From Saccoglossus kowalevskii (Eukaryota > Hemichordata > Enteropneusta > Harrimaniidae), in NCBI RefSeq assembly GCF_000003605.2, contig NW_003156247.1, positions 3,279-16,119 of the forward strand: a stretch of DNA of 12,841 bases. The letters are read 5' to 3'. The translations under genes were made by a program, and so were the position numbers. The notes under the pieces are model-generated. The model was not told the origin of the DNA. It did not search any database and was given only the letters and a program-made list of their open reading frames with translations. Of this stretch, positions 1-8,838 are shown piece after piece. Position 1 is the first letter of the stretch, and each line of letters opens with the position of its first letter.

Positions 1-470
1 TAGTATAATGCTGGTCCCTGGATATAGTAAATGGGTGGTCCCTGGATGATAGTATATTGCTGGTCCCTGGATATAGTATATGGGTGGGCCCTGGATAATA
101 GTATATTGCTGGACCCTGGATATAGTATATGGGTAGTCCCTTGATATAGAATATTGTTGGTCCCTGGATATAGTATACAAGTGGTCCCTTGATATAGAAT
201 ATTGCTGGTCCCTGGATATAGTATATGGTGGGCCCTGGATAATAGTATATTGCTGGTCCCTGGATGATAGTATATTGCTGGTCCCTGGATATAGTAAATG
301 GGTGGTCCCTGGATAATAGTATATTGCTGGTCCCTGGATGATAGTATATTGCTGGTCCCTGGATATAGTATATGGCTGGTCCCTGGATGATAGTATATTG
401 CTGGTCCCTGGATATAGTATATGGGTGGTCCCTGGATGATAGTATATTGCTGGTCCCTGGATATAGTATG
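1..470 (+). repeat. 24/25-bp minisatellite, about 19 copies
   Basis: About 19 copies of a unit containing GGTCCCTGGAT(G)ATAGTATAT. Two unit types mix: GATATAGTATATGGGTGGTC (24 bp) and GATGATAGTATATTGCTGGT (25 bp). In the right half they alternate, giving a period of about 49 bp. Several units carry point changes (CCCTTG, GGGCCC, GGACCC) mostly in the left half. The array ends sharply at about 470 and continues past the left edge. It lies in or near intron 11 of copy A. Confidence 0.95.
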
Positions 471-1020
471 TTGTGATTGTGCAAACACATACATGTTTAC
501 TATTATTATAATAACTATGATTTCAACTTTTAATTCGGAATTATTGTATTATTATGATTTGAGACCTGTTGAATCTATATCTATATAATTACATGTACCA
601 AATAGTTACAAGGCAATAATTACTATTAAGTGGTACAATAAATTCTTCATGTATTACTGAGCAAAATATTTTCATCAAATAAAATGAGCATATAAAAAAA
701 AAGCAGTAACCAAACTTGTTTTATGGCAATGACTTTAATGGTTTCCCTATAGCATTTAACCCTACTCTTTGCTATGGGTACCTGTTTTTTCTTCACATTT
801 TCAAATTACCAGTCATGTGGTCAAATGACACAAACTTTCAAGAAACATGAACGTGTCATATGTACATGTCACCTTTGACATTAAATTAACATAAACGACA
901 CAATTTCAAAATATTGCCAATAGGAATTTTGAAAAACATGATGCTGTGATAGGCCTAATGTTACTATGGAAACCATATCTGATATATTCACTATATCAAT
1001 ATACAGCTACATACACATAC
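471..1020 (-). other. ACY1 copy A intron 11 (part), nothing further seen
   Basis: AT-rich sequence downstream of the exon 11 donor. I searched for the remaining ACY1 blocks (PAATDxR, GFSPMN, LLHDH) and found none. Confidence 0.65.
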
Positions 1021-1101
1021 TTGCAAATTAACTGTTGGTGAGATACGGATATCAAATGATGCAGTAAAATTCACAGGTACCACATTATGTGCAATACCAC
1101 C
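1021..1101 (-). CDS. ACY1: ACY1 copy A exon 11 (last in window)
   Basis: Exactly 27 codons in phase 0, residues 261-287: GGIAHNVVPVNFTASFDIRI then SPTVNLQ. It matches human [26 protein letters not shown] in the dimerisation domain. The acceptor is attccag and the donor is CAA|GTATGT. No later exon is recognisable between 1020 and 1, so the remaining exons are taken to lie past the left edge. Confidence 0.92.
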
Positions 1102-4100
1102 CTGGAATAAAAAAATAAAAAATAATTTACTGTTTATTCTTTGTTCTAATGTTTGTAAGTGTATGTATACAAAATGTGTTGTTTTTTACTTGCCTCGACT
1201 TTGGTTAGATTTACTGTAGTGACATCTCCAATTTTAAGCTTTTGATTTGTCTCAAGTCTGAAAAGTAAGATGATATATACATATATGATTTATATTCAAA
1301 TACTAATATTAATAGTGTTTAAGGTATGTGGAATATACATATTACCATAGTTACACTTCCACTCACACTTATTTAATAATAATATACACTTACTCTTTTT
1401 TCTGTTCTTCTCTGAATGAAAGAAAAGAGTTGATAACTTTTCGCTACAGGAAAAAAAAATAGCTAGAATGGTCATTCCAGGACTGGGAGCCATTTCTTTT
1501 TATTGGCAAAAAGATGAAGATGTCGTTTCGTAGATTAGCAGATAATTGCTATCTATTCGTATGTAAATTATTCAGGTGCCATTGCACCTGCTCCGATTGG
1601 TTAGTGGCTAAGTAGCCAGGTGTTCATGAGTATATAGTAAGAATAGTATTCTATTGTATTCAGTCTCGGTTGCAAACAACTCACAATGTATTTTTTTATT
1701 TTATTTTTATAAATGTATAGTATTCTTAATATGGACGACTCCCGACATCCACCCCTAGGTACATCTGACATTGCGTCGGGTACAGGTTTCCGTATGTTTT
1801 CTCCCTTGACGGGTTTTTATATCTGTTTTTTCCTGGGCGGTCGATGTATTCGCGATGGGGCTTTGGCATCAATTTCGTGTATATTTACATATGTAAGGGG
1901 GGATAAATAAACGTTATAATAAACGCGTGTGGCTCCTGGGTGCTGCAACCACCGCATACCGCATTTCATGCTTGTTGTGTAATTTGTATGAATAATTGAA
2001 GTTAAGTATAGATAAAGTGTTAATTTCAATTAACTAAAAATGACTATTTCAATTGCTTTTATAGTCAGATTCAAACCTTTTGAGATTTTACTCTCTATTC
2101 TGAATTGATTGCCTTCGTATGCAGGTGCTTTGGTTGACCTCTCAGATTTGTTGATTTTCCTAACAATAATTTAGTTTATTAATTATTGGTAATTTCGAAC
2201 GTCTTTTTTGAAAACCACCAACCCAGTCGTTCTTATATGTATATAATTATGTAAGTCACTGTCAGATTGATTTGATTCCTTCTATCAGATTATTTAGTTT
2301 TGATAACTGAAATTTCCTTATTCTAGTAAATACAGGTATCCCTGTTATGTTAAAAATTGATAGTCTGATTAATTTGATATTTCTTTCTCATTATGCATCT
2401 GAAACAGTGGAGCTATATCAGCTGACAGGCTGCTTGTTGTTGACGCTGGATTATTCTATTAGTCTCTCAATTATGACTATACTACAAATTCATTCGAAAA
2501 ATAATTGACCTGGTTACATGACTAGTGATTTACATATCTTATGCATTTAGCAATACATCATGTCCATAACAATTCAATTTGTGATTAGATAAAAAAAATA
2601 TATTTATGACAGCTATCTTGCTTTTTTTCTGTATTACTCTATCTAATGCATGAATACATCAGGGACTGTTATAGATATTTATTTGTATAAAGTAGAAACT
2701 CACCAGTTTTTCAGCAGCTGTATTTTCAATGAATCTGGATCCATGTCCAGGATCACCTGAGCATATCACATTCAATTCTATATAAAGAGTAAATAGTATA
2801 GTATGCACAGTGGTGCTCTTGTAAAATATCTGAATATAATTCACATTATTTTAACTCATACTAAATTATTAAATTGGATGTGTCTCTTTAAGTCATTAAA
2901 ACTAAATACTGACCTTCACTTTGATACCTCAATAGTGTAATAAATGCACATTCTAGTATATATTTTTCAATCATTTTTCTGTGCAAAACAAATAATTTGA
3001 GGAGTCATTACTCACGCCAAATGGTTCTCTCTCCATAAAACACGGTAAAAACATCATCTGGATTTGCAAGACCTACAGATGAAAAATGTGATTTATATAG
3101 TTATAATTGTTGGAAGATTCAGCAGACCCCTTGTGGAAAGAAATACTTATTTATGTGTAATCTTGAAAACATTGACATCTAATCTATTTCTCACCTTCAT
3201 CTAAGACATATCCCACATTCATCTCTTCAAACTCAGGTCTCTTTATAAACAGACTCATTCCAATGCTATCAGTTTCTTCATCTAGAATGAATGCAAGCTT
3301 AGACATTGGTTTTTAAGGCAAACATGATTGAATCTATGGCAAGTTGGCAAAACAACATCAAATTTATGTGGCATTTTCAGATTGTGTAGTAATATGTTGA
3401 AAACAATTGACTGTATAAGTAATTATCAAAATTGCATGACCTTTTAATGATAATTGGTTTTGTCTATTTGAATCATATCACACACAAAGTGTGTGCATCT
3501 GTAACCCATCATGCGTCAAGCGTCATGTCTATACAATGTTTTATTAAAATTAACCAAGACATGCCAAGAAACTGATGACGATATATTCATATGTACTACT
3601 AGATTATCAAGAACTACGGGATGTAAGTTTTCAACTGAAGTTCACAATACAAAAATGTAGTTTTACTGAAATAGGCTGAAAACTTTCCCGAGATAATATT
3701 ATCATTAAATAGCTTCCCAATGCATCTGTGTATCATGTTTCATTGAAATATGTTTTGACATATTACTACAAATTGTCTAATTATTATGCAAATTAGTTAA
3801 TTAATAAGCATACATTTATAATAACCTAACCATGTCTGTATACTATCCCAATGCATCTGTGCACCAAGTTTCATTGAAATATGTTAAATGGATATAGAGA
3901 AATTGGTGGAAAAGCTGAAATATAAGTTTTATTGAAATTTGAAAACATACCATTACACATATACCATATATGCTTTGCAATTGAATTGCAAACAAACGAA
4001 AAACAAATTGATATGCATTTGTGCCAAGAAAATAAACCCACAATGTCTGAAAAAGGAAGCAGGACAGACTGACGAACAGAACCCAAAACATTTCTGGCTG

Positions 4101-7100
4101 TGATTAATAAGATAATAACAAAGATAATAGATCACCAGCATGCAATGAGGAATCTACTTCACAAAGTATTCTTCCAATACTTACTGGGCATGAATGTAAT
4201 ATATATATTTCTCAGTAGTTTTTCTTCTTTACTTTTCAATCTTCGTACTGCTTCGATATACCTACAATATGCAAATGATATGTTTATTGTTTGTTGCATG
4301 CATGTCAAGAGTTATCACATCACAAGGATGATACTCCTCTCTAGTACTCAGATCTATGGCTTATTGATTGCAATAAAATCTAATTTAACAGTGATCTAAA
4401 TATTCATTAAATATATACCAGTAAATACGAGTGAAGAACGGAATCTGGAGACTGGTGTAGCAGCATTTAACATCTTTTGATTTCTTGTTTAATGCATGGT
4501 TTGTTCTTAAAACACTGGAAAAGCTATCGGTATTGTGAAAAGCATGTAACCTGTCTAACCTAGGCGGTATACAAAACAATGTAGCCGTGTAGACTGAGAA
4601 CTGAATATAAATACTTACTGTATTGTCACACTTTTCATATCCTGTGAAGAGAAACAGTTGTATCAAAACATGTATGTAAGATATTGGAATTGTGAGTTTA
4701 GTTTAAATAAACATTCTATTTTTAACCAAATGTACATATTTTATGTGAGACTTAAGAATAGTAACAATAAGAATTTGAAAATTCTATTCTATTCGTTTCA
4801 GATGTACCGGGCCGGTACATCTGTTTCAAAGTTTCAGACTGTATGGAAGTGATATGTACATTTTAAGTTCTATTAATTCCTGTTATTTCATTTGATATGG
4901 GATTTTTAATTTAAAGTATACTGAAAAAATAAATAATAATAATTCAAATTACACTCTTGACCAATCAGAATGACATATCTGGGCCAATGAAATGCTGGTG
5001 TAATATATTGATTGTTATATACATGTATTTTTAGAAAGTCATGTCTTAATTCCTGTCTATTACAGCTATATTAGTTGATCCAAGACACTATTGTACAAAG
5101 AATATGAATAACCAGTTTCATATACTGTACCTGTGTTCCTCTGCCATAAATGTCACCATTGTCCATTTTCTTGGCTTCAAACGCGTCACATTTCCAGTGC
5201 TCCTGTAAAATGTCAATGCAAATAATGTATCCATTGCCACAAGTGTGGTAAAGTCTGATAAGTGTCAATATTAATTAAACATTGGTTTAAAAAAAACAAC
5301 TGTTACAATAAATTAATTTGCATGATAACATTTTAATGTAATAATTGATGTTTTAATACAACTAATCTAAAATCATTGGTGAATGTAGAAAGTGATTACA
5401 AGACCAGTAGTTAATTAGTGAAAGTTGCTCGGACCAATACACTATATATAAAGTGGTAGTAGATAATTAAATCATTGGTAATTAAACAATACAACCAGAT
5501 GTTATATCCAGATATTGAATAATAACCAATTAATTAAGACCAATTAATAGTCGTTTATTTTGCGGCCATGCTGGTCACCTGCATGGAGGTTTTATTATTG
5601 TTTGAAAGCTATTGTCAAATGATATGTATATAAGAACGAGTAGAATAGTGGCCATCAATCTATTGACATTTAAATCAATGTCCAAATCAGAACATGATTA
5701 CAATAAAAAATACTACTATTACTACCTGGAATACGGGCACCACATCCATATGAGAATTTAACATCAAAGAAGGAAGAGATGGATTCTTTCCTTTCCATGT
5801 TATTATACCAACTGGTTTTCCAGGATGAACTTCAATGCACTTAAACGGTAGCTCCAGTTCTTTTGCCATACGTTCAAGAAATTTTATGGCTCCATCTGTA
5901 TTTAAAAAAAAAAACTAAGATAAAGAGCTTTGTTCTGTAACTGCAGCCACTTAAATTGGTGTGCCACTGGCATCAACAGCCATGTATAATTTTATAGACA
6001 CTTGACAAATTGAGACAATCTTGAATCATGTTTTAATAGAAGTTTGGAAATATTATACTAAATATTTAAAGTTTTTACTTAATGTGTGTTAATTGTGGGA
6101 AATATGTAGTACATGTAAATTTCTAATTATCAGTTATTTTCAGCGTGTCCAAACATTGGCGATTAACAAATCTATCAGTCGACTATTTTCAACCTGATCT
6201 AGGGGGAAAAGATGTGTATCAAGGTCTTATTGATCTGTTCAATGTACGTACAAAATTTTAATCAAATATGTCCATGCACGATCAAGATCCAGTCCAGAAA
6301 CACTTGATTAATGCCTATAATGGTCACCATTTGCCATTTTGAATTGGTTCATCAAACCATTAAATTTGTATACCTATGACATGATGTATAATGAATATAT
6401 AAAATTTGAACATGGCTAATATTCGGCTATCTTGAATCGGATCGTTAAATAAATTGATGTGTATATGTATAATAGTATGTACGAGTCTCAGCACATGCCG
6501 AAAGTCGTGTTTGAAGCAAGTCGTGCAGAGATTTCCTGCCTGAACTCTTAGCACAAACCGAAATCGCACTCGGTGGTGAATTTAAGAGAACAGCTTGGTA
6601 ACTAATATTTGTCTGCTATTTGAGATGTACAATGTGAAAACAATGTGATCCACATTATTGAAGTTTATAATACTTACAGAAAATATATTTGATCTTATAT
6701 CTGTGGTTTTCAGTCTCACTTATTCGAGAGCACTTCTACCACTAGTTCAATTTAAATCTGAGTATCTATGAACCAAATTTCAATGATAATTATGCACATT
6801 GTGCAAATTCAGCAATTAGTAATCTTGAATTCCAATTAAAAACTACAGTAATGCGTTTAGTCAGTCGAACAAAGTTACCTATAATCAAACACTTATACAA
6901 AAAGTCTTATTGAAATGCAATAACTATTTTTTTTTAAAAAGATTGGGTAATCATTATGCAAATTAAGCAATTATTAAGCATATATTTGAATTCCAAACTA
7001 ATCAGGTCTGTGTATTGTTCCAGAGCATACATGTATCAAATTTCATTATAATGTGATGATCAATTCTTAAAAAATGATTAAGCCAAAAAGTAAATTATTA

Positions 7101-8447
7101 ACCCAAAACTAATTAGAACATTGACTGTCTTTTAGAGTATTTATGTACCAAGATTCATTGAAATAATAAATACTTGAGATATTAATGGAAAAGTTGAAAT
7201 AGATTTAAGCCAAATTAAACGCATTGTCCTAAAGCATCTATGTACCAAGTTTCATTCAAATGTGATTTTTAGTACTTTAGATATCAGTGAAACAGTAATG
7301 GAACTGTTACAGCTTTGCACACAGAAGTAAAAAATACCAATAATTTGAATCCTTCTACGTCGTTCATGTGCATGTCTCATATTAAATACCATAACAGCAA
7401 ATTATGATTTGAATAAAGTAAGTATTATTATCAATGTATGCATATCATCTGCCATGTTTGGGTCAAATATTGAGGGCATGATTCCCAGATTATTTTTGAG
7501 AAAATGATGATTGTATTTTAGTGGATAGTGGCCATTTTGGCAGTATTATAGTGATTTTACCATAGGTTCCTATGGCGGAGATACCGGCATTATATTTTAT
7601 ATCTAAAATGTAGGCAGGTGACATAGGCAGAAAAAATTATATGTTGTGAATGATGGGGTAAAAAATGCAATTTTTCTCTAACATTGTGTTCTATGGATCT
7701 ATTCTAAAAATAGTGACTATACCAGTTTCTCAAAATCTGTCACTGTAAACACACAAAATAATGCCATATGGGACATTGGCTTCATGACTTTACAGCACAT
7801 TACGCACAATGTCATGCGATTTATTATCAATTTTTTCAAAAATTATTAAAGTTGTTAAAAGTAAATTAATAAATGTCTTGACAAATAATAGCCATTGTAC
7901 TGTACATACCTGTAGTTTAAATAATTTCCACCATGGCAAGTTATTAAATTAATGAAACAAATATACCAATATCTTTAGATCATCATATGATTGAACACAG
8001 TCCCTCTATATGATAGAGGGACTGTGGATTGAATTTAATCGCCCCTCGAAAAAATGTTACCCCCCTAAAATCAAGCAGAAACCTTTTGTGTCAGAAAAAA
8101 ATTGCCCCTCATGCAGGAAATAGCGTTTCAGAGGGTCTAGATTTCAAAATATTTAAGGGGCAGCATGCCCTCAACCCCTCCCCCTCCCCCTACCCCCAGG
8201 AAGAGGAATGGTGAGAGAATCTGGCCCCTCCATGCAAAATTTCGTGAAGCCCTCAGAATCGGGGTACGTCTATCGGGACATGTACGGAGTCTGCTTCAAA
8301 GCAATATGCGTGAATAAAAAAAAAAATATCTTGTTTCATACCGTAATCGGGGTCGGGATGCACTGTCTTTATCTTAACATATTCCCTAAAATTGGTAACA
8401 GCCGGGTCTTCTTTCTTCTTCGAGTTCGTTACATTTCCTGGTTGCAT
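1021..8447 (-). CDS. ACY1: Aminoacylase-1 copy A, exons 1-11, C-terminus off window
   Basis: ACY1 is a cytosolic, zinc-dependent M20 enzyme that hydrolyses N-acyl-L-amino acids to the free amino acid and a carboxylate. The coding exons are 8342-8447, 5726-5895, 5131-5202, 4619-4641, 4185-4261, 3195-3281, 3016-3072, 2704-2777, 1394-1443, 1194-1257 and 1021-1101. They total 861 nt, or 287 codons, in one frame with matching splice phases. Visible landmarks are NSHMDVVPVF (His84, Asp86), GRGTQDMK (Asp117), PNEE (Glu151, Glu152), LDEG (Glu178) and PGHGSRF (His209). These correspond to the metal and catalytic residues His80, Asp82, Asp113, Glu147, Glu148, Glu175 and His206 of human ACY1. The human protein has about 408 residues, so roughly 120 are missing to the left. 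One residue is missing after the Glu pair and the usual Gly-Gly is absent. All introns are GT-AG except intron 10, which is GC-AG. The family call is firm; exact paralogue function is inferred. Confidence 0.93.
1194..1257 (-). CDS. ACY1: ACY1 copy A exon 10 (GC donor)
   Basis: This exon completes Glu239 and encodes LETNQKLKIGDVTTVNLTKV then E. It matches human [21 protein letters not shown]. The acceptor is cttttcag. The donor is GAG|GCAAGT, a GC donor with an otherwise consensus 5' site. Frame and homology require the exon to end here, because the next exon starts with the Gly-Gly pair of human EGGVAYNV. Confidence 0.9.
1394..1443 (-). CDS. ACY1: ACY1 copy A exon 9
   Basis: A 50-nt exon encoding RKVINSFLSFREEQKK plus two bases of Glu239. 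It matches human HKVVNSILAFREKEW in the helix after the PGHxSRF motif. The acceptor is ttttcctgtag, behind a T-rich tract, and the donor is GA|GTAAGT. The start phase 0 and end phase 2 fit both neighbours. Confidence 0.9.
1562..1990 (+). other. GC-richer promoter-like island, possible solo LTR
   Basis: Inside intron 8, a block contains the hairpin CAGGTGC-CATT-GCACCTG (1574-1591), an inverted CCAAT (GATTGG), and a TATA-like AGTATATAGTAAG about 30 bp before TTCAGTCT. It then has a CG-richer stretch and AATAAA near 1905-1911 on the plus strand. This order (CCAAT, TATA, initiator, polyadenylation signal within 400 bp) resembles an LTR. Clear TG...CA ends and a target duplication were not found, so the call is tentative. 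Confidence 0.3.
1991..2703 (-). other. ACY1 copy A intron 8, remaining part
   Basis: AT-rich sequence with no exon, RNA gene or clear repeat recognised. Intron 8 as a whole runs from 2703 to 1444. Confidence 0.7.
2704..2777 (-). CDS. ACY1: ACY1 copy A exon 8 (PGHGSRF)
   Basis: This exon completes Gln198 and encodes LNVICSGDPGHGSRFIENTA followed by AEKL. His209 in PGHGSRF matches His206 of human ACY1, which completes the active site across the dimer. The human block is TGRPGHASRFMEDTAAEKL. The acceptor is tatatag and the donor is CTG|GTGAGT, phase 0. Confidence 0.95.
3016..3072 (-). CDS. ACY1: ACY1 copy A exon 7
   Basis: This exon encodes the end of Gly179 through Trp197, reading LANPDDVFTVFYGERTIW, and ends with one base of Gln198. 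The human counterpart is IANPTDAFTVFYSERSPWW. The acceptor is catctgtag and the donor is C|GTGAGT. The FTVFYxER block is characteristic of the ACY1 subfamily within M20. Confidence 0.93.
3195..3281 (-). CDS. ACY1: ACY1 copy A exon 6 (catalytic Glu pair)
   Basis: This exon encodes NEETDSIGMSLFIKRPEFEE and then MNVGYVLDE plus one base. Glu151 and Glu152 match the general base and zinc ligand Glu147 and Glu148 of human ACY1; Glu178 matches Glu175. The loop after the Glu pair reads TDSIGM where the human protein has VGGHQGM: one residue is missing and the conserved Gly-Gly is gone. The acceptor is cattctag and the donor is G|GTGAGA. Confidence 0.91.
3282..4184 (-). other. ACY1 copy A intron 5 with dispersed repeats
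   Basis: Two modules near 3716-3760 and 3848-3900 share CCCAATGCATCTGTG followed by TTTCATTGAAATATGTT. ATTATGCAAATTAGTTAATT lies between them, as in intron 1. The three overlapping minus-strand frames at 3843-4141 have no protein features. A short palindrome CACACACAAAGTGTGTG is at 3480-3496. Confidence 0.7.
4185..4261 (-). CDS. ACY1: ACY1 copy A exon 5
   Basis: This exon encodes the end of Gln124 through Pro149, reading YIEAVRRLKSKEEKLLRNIY then ITFMP, and ends with one base of the next codon. The acceptor is attgtag and the donor is A|GTAAGT. It matches human [25 protein letters not shown]. It leads directly into the catalytic Glu-Glu motif in the next exon. Confidence 0.92.
4262..4618 (-). 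other. ACY1 copy A intron 4
   Basis: No coding signal is seen. Short frames on both strands here overlap exon 4 or exon 5 out of frame and are chance openings. Confidence 0.75.
4619..4641 (-). CDS. ACY1: ACY1 copy A exon 4 (23-nt micro-exon)
   Basis: This micro-exon encodes DMKSVTI plus two bases of a Gln codon. It lies between acceptor ttcacag and a consensus donor GTAAGT. Its first codon is Asp117, the metal-bridging residue of M20 enzymes (Asp113 in human ACY1). It joins exon 3 (phase 0) to exon 5 (phase 2) without a frame break, giving GRGTQDMKSVTIQYIEAVRR. The human segment is [20 protein letters not shown]. It is too short for ordinary ORF detection. Confidence 0.92.
4642..5130 (-). 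other. ACY1 copy A intron 3
   Basis: AT-rich intron. The only notable structure is the palindrome at 4799-4823. Confidence 0.75.
4799..4823. repeat. 25-bp palindrome around CCGGGCCGG
   Basis: CAGATGTACCGG and CCGGTACATCTG flank a single G: 12-bp perfect arms. It is strikingly GC-rich in an AT-rich intron and may be the footprint or core of a small inverted-repeat element. Confidence 0.9.
5131..5202 (-). CDS. ACY1: ACY1 copy A exon 3
   Basis: Exactly 24 codons in phase 0, residues 93-116, reading EHWKCDAFEAKKMDNG then DIYGRGTQ. The human equivalent is [24 protein letters not shown]. The acceptor is ttttacag and the donor is CAG|GTACAG. The exon stops one residue before the bridging zinc ligand Asp117, which is supplied by the next, very small exon. 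Confidence 0.94.
5203..5725 (-). other. ACY1 copy A intron 2
   Basis: AT-rich intron without coding signal. A TATATATAAA word near 5443-5452 with CCAAT just before it looks promoter-like, but nothing downstream supports a gene. Confidence 0.75.
5726..5895 (-). CDS. ACY1: ACY1 copy A exon 2
   Basis: This exon encodes residues 36-92, from DGAIKFLERMAKELE to NSHMDVVPVFQ. The acceptor is tttaaatacag and the donor is CAG|GTAGTA, phase 0. It carries the M20 metal motif: His84 and the neighbouring Asp86 match His80 and Asp82 of human ACY1. The block TWKGKNPSLPSLMLNSHMD matches human TWPGTNPTLSSILLNSHTD closely. Confidence 0.95.
5896..7995 (-). other. ACY1 copy A intron 1 (most of it)
   Basis: No exon is recognisable. 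It contains AT-rich repeat modules: ATTATGCAAATTA words near 6785 and 6952, and GTACCAAGTTTCATT-type words near 6770, 7030, 7145 and 7240, related in reverse complement to the modules at 10715-11295. A weak pair AGCACANNCCGAAA lies at 6490 and 6549, and a short palindrome CCATAGG-TT-CCTATGG at 7560-7575. The 69-codon frame at 6360-6569 shows no protein features. Confidence 0.7.
7996..8026. repeat. 31-bp palindrome, 14-bp arms
   Basis: CACAGTCCCTCTAT, a 3-base centre ATG, then ATAGAGGGACTGTG: a perfect inverted repeat. Its outer arms are identical to the palindrome at 9812-9833, which points to a shared element rather than chance. Confidence 0.92.
8027..8341. other. C-rich block at the 5' end of intron 1
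   Basis: A compositionally distinct block fills the intron up to the exon 1 donor. It includes pyrimidine-rich CCCCTCCCCC-type runs near 8167-8200, several GCCCCTC/ACCCCCC words, and a run of 11 A near 8319-8329. The open frames across it on the plus strand (8029-8214 and 8208-8477) show no recognisable protein and overlap exon 1 on the wrong strand. It looks like an inserted non-coding repeat beginning at the palindrome at 7996. Confidence 0.5.
8342..8447 (-). CDS. ACY1: ACY1 copy A exon 1 (start codon)
   Basis: This exon encodes residues 1-35 plus one base. The start at 8447 is chosen because the N-terminus reads MQPGNVTNSKKKEDPAVTNF and is followed by REYVKIKTVHPDPDY, which aligns with the human FRQYLRIRTVQPKPDY block. 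There is no other Met before that block. The donor is G|GTATGA, phase 1. The N-terminal tail is a few residues longer than in human and lysine-rich, with no signal peptide, which fits a cytosolic enzyme. Confidence 0.92.
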
Positions 8448-8838
8448 TGTAAACTGCAGCCCGGCTCACAGCTGTAATTGTGATAATCAAATGAGAATAT
8501 GCAAGGCGTACATCACATGATAGGGTTCCGAGAATTACGTGTTCTCTAGTTAAATACAACGTCTATTGTTACATCACTCACTTTACAGTGTATTCCAGTT
8601 TTGCTATACAGATTGTTTTGTCTTCGTTACTGGACGTCAAATGACACACTGGTTTCGCTAGTCAGTAATCGTTGGTGGCCTTTGACCTTTCATCTGTGTT
8701 CACCAGCTATGTGCTTTTCTATATTCGGGTTTGACCAGTGTGCATATATCAGGTGATTAAAAGTAGAATAGTAATAGACCATAAAATGTATTCTAATCCA
8801 TCTTAATTCTGCCCTGGGAATGTTGTATGGCAGATCAG
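8448..8838 (-). promoter_or_regulatory. Putative promoter region of ACY1 copy A
   Basis: This stretch lies directly upstream of the copy A start. On the minus strand there is a TATTTAA word (8550-8556) about 105 nt before the ATG, a TCATGTGA E-box (8513-8520), and a DR1-type nuclear receptor half-site pair at 8676-8688. The GC level is slightly above that of the introns. No transcription start can be fixed from sequence, and an untranslated upstream exon is possible. Confidence 0.4.
8676..8688. promoter_or_regulatory. DR1-like site (HNF4/RXR type)
   Basis: TGGCCTTTGACCT differs by one base from the DR1 consensus TGACCTTTGACCT bound by HNF4 and RXR heterodimers. It lies about 230 bp upstream of the copy A ATG. 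HNF4-type control would suit a metabolic enzyme, but a 13-bp match can occur by chance. Confidence 0.35.

Noticed and set aside
1-470. CRISPR-like regular repeats
   Set aside because: Units are directly adjacent with no unique spacers, vary in length and lie in an animal gene; this is a minisatellite.
1713-2029. Frames of 65 (+) and 70 (-) codons in the promoter-like island
   Set aside because: They overlap each other on opposite strands and have no recognisable protein features.
3843-4399. Overlapping short frames on both strands in introns 4 and 5
   Set aside because: Chance openings over dispersed repeats and exon 5; no conserved residues or splice context in those frames.
6484-6567. Short direct repeat AGCACANNCCGAAA, 59 bp apart
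   Set aside because: Only about 24 bp with several mismatches; too weak to call an element.
8029-8477. Plus-strand frames of 61 and 89 codons
   Set aside because: They overlap exon 1 of ACY1 on the opposite strand and a C-rich non-coding block, and show no recognisable domain.
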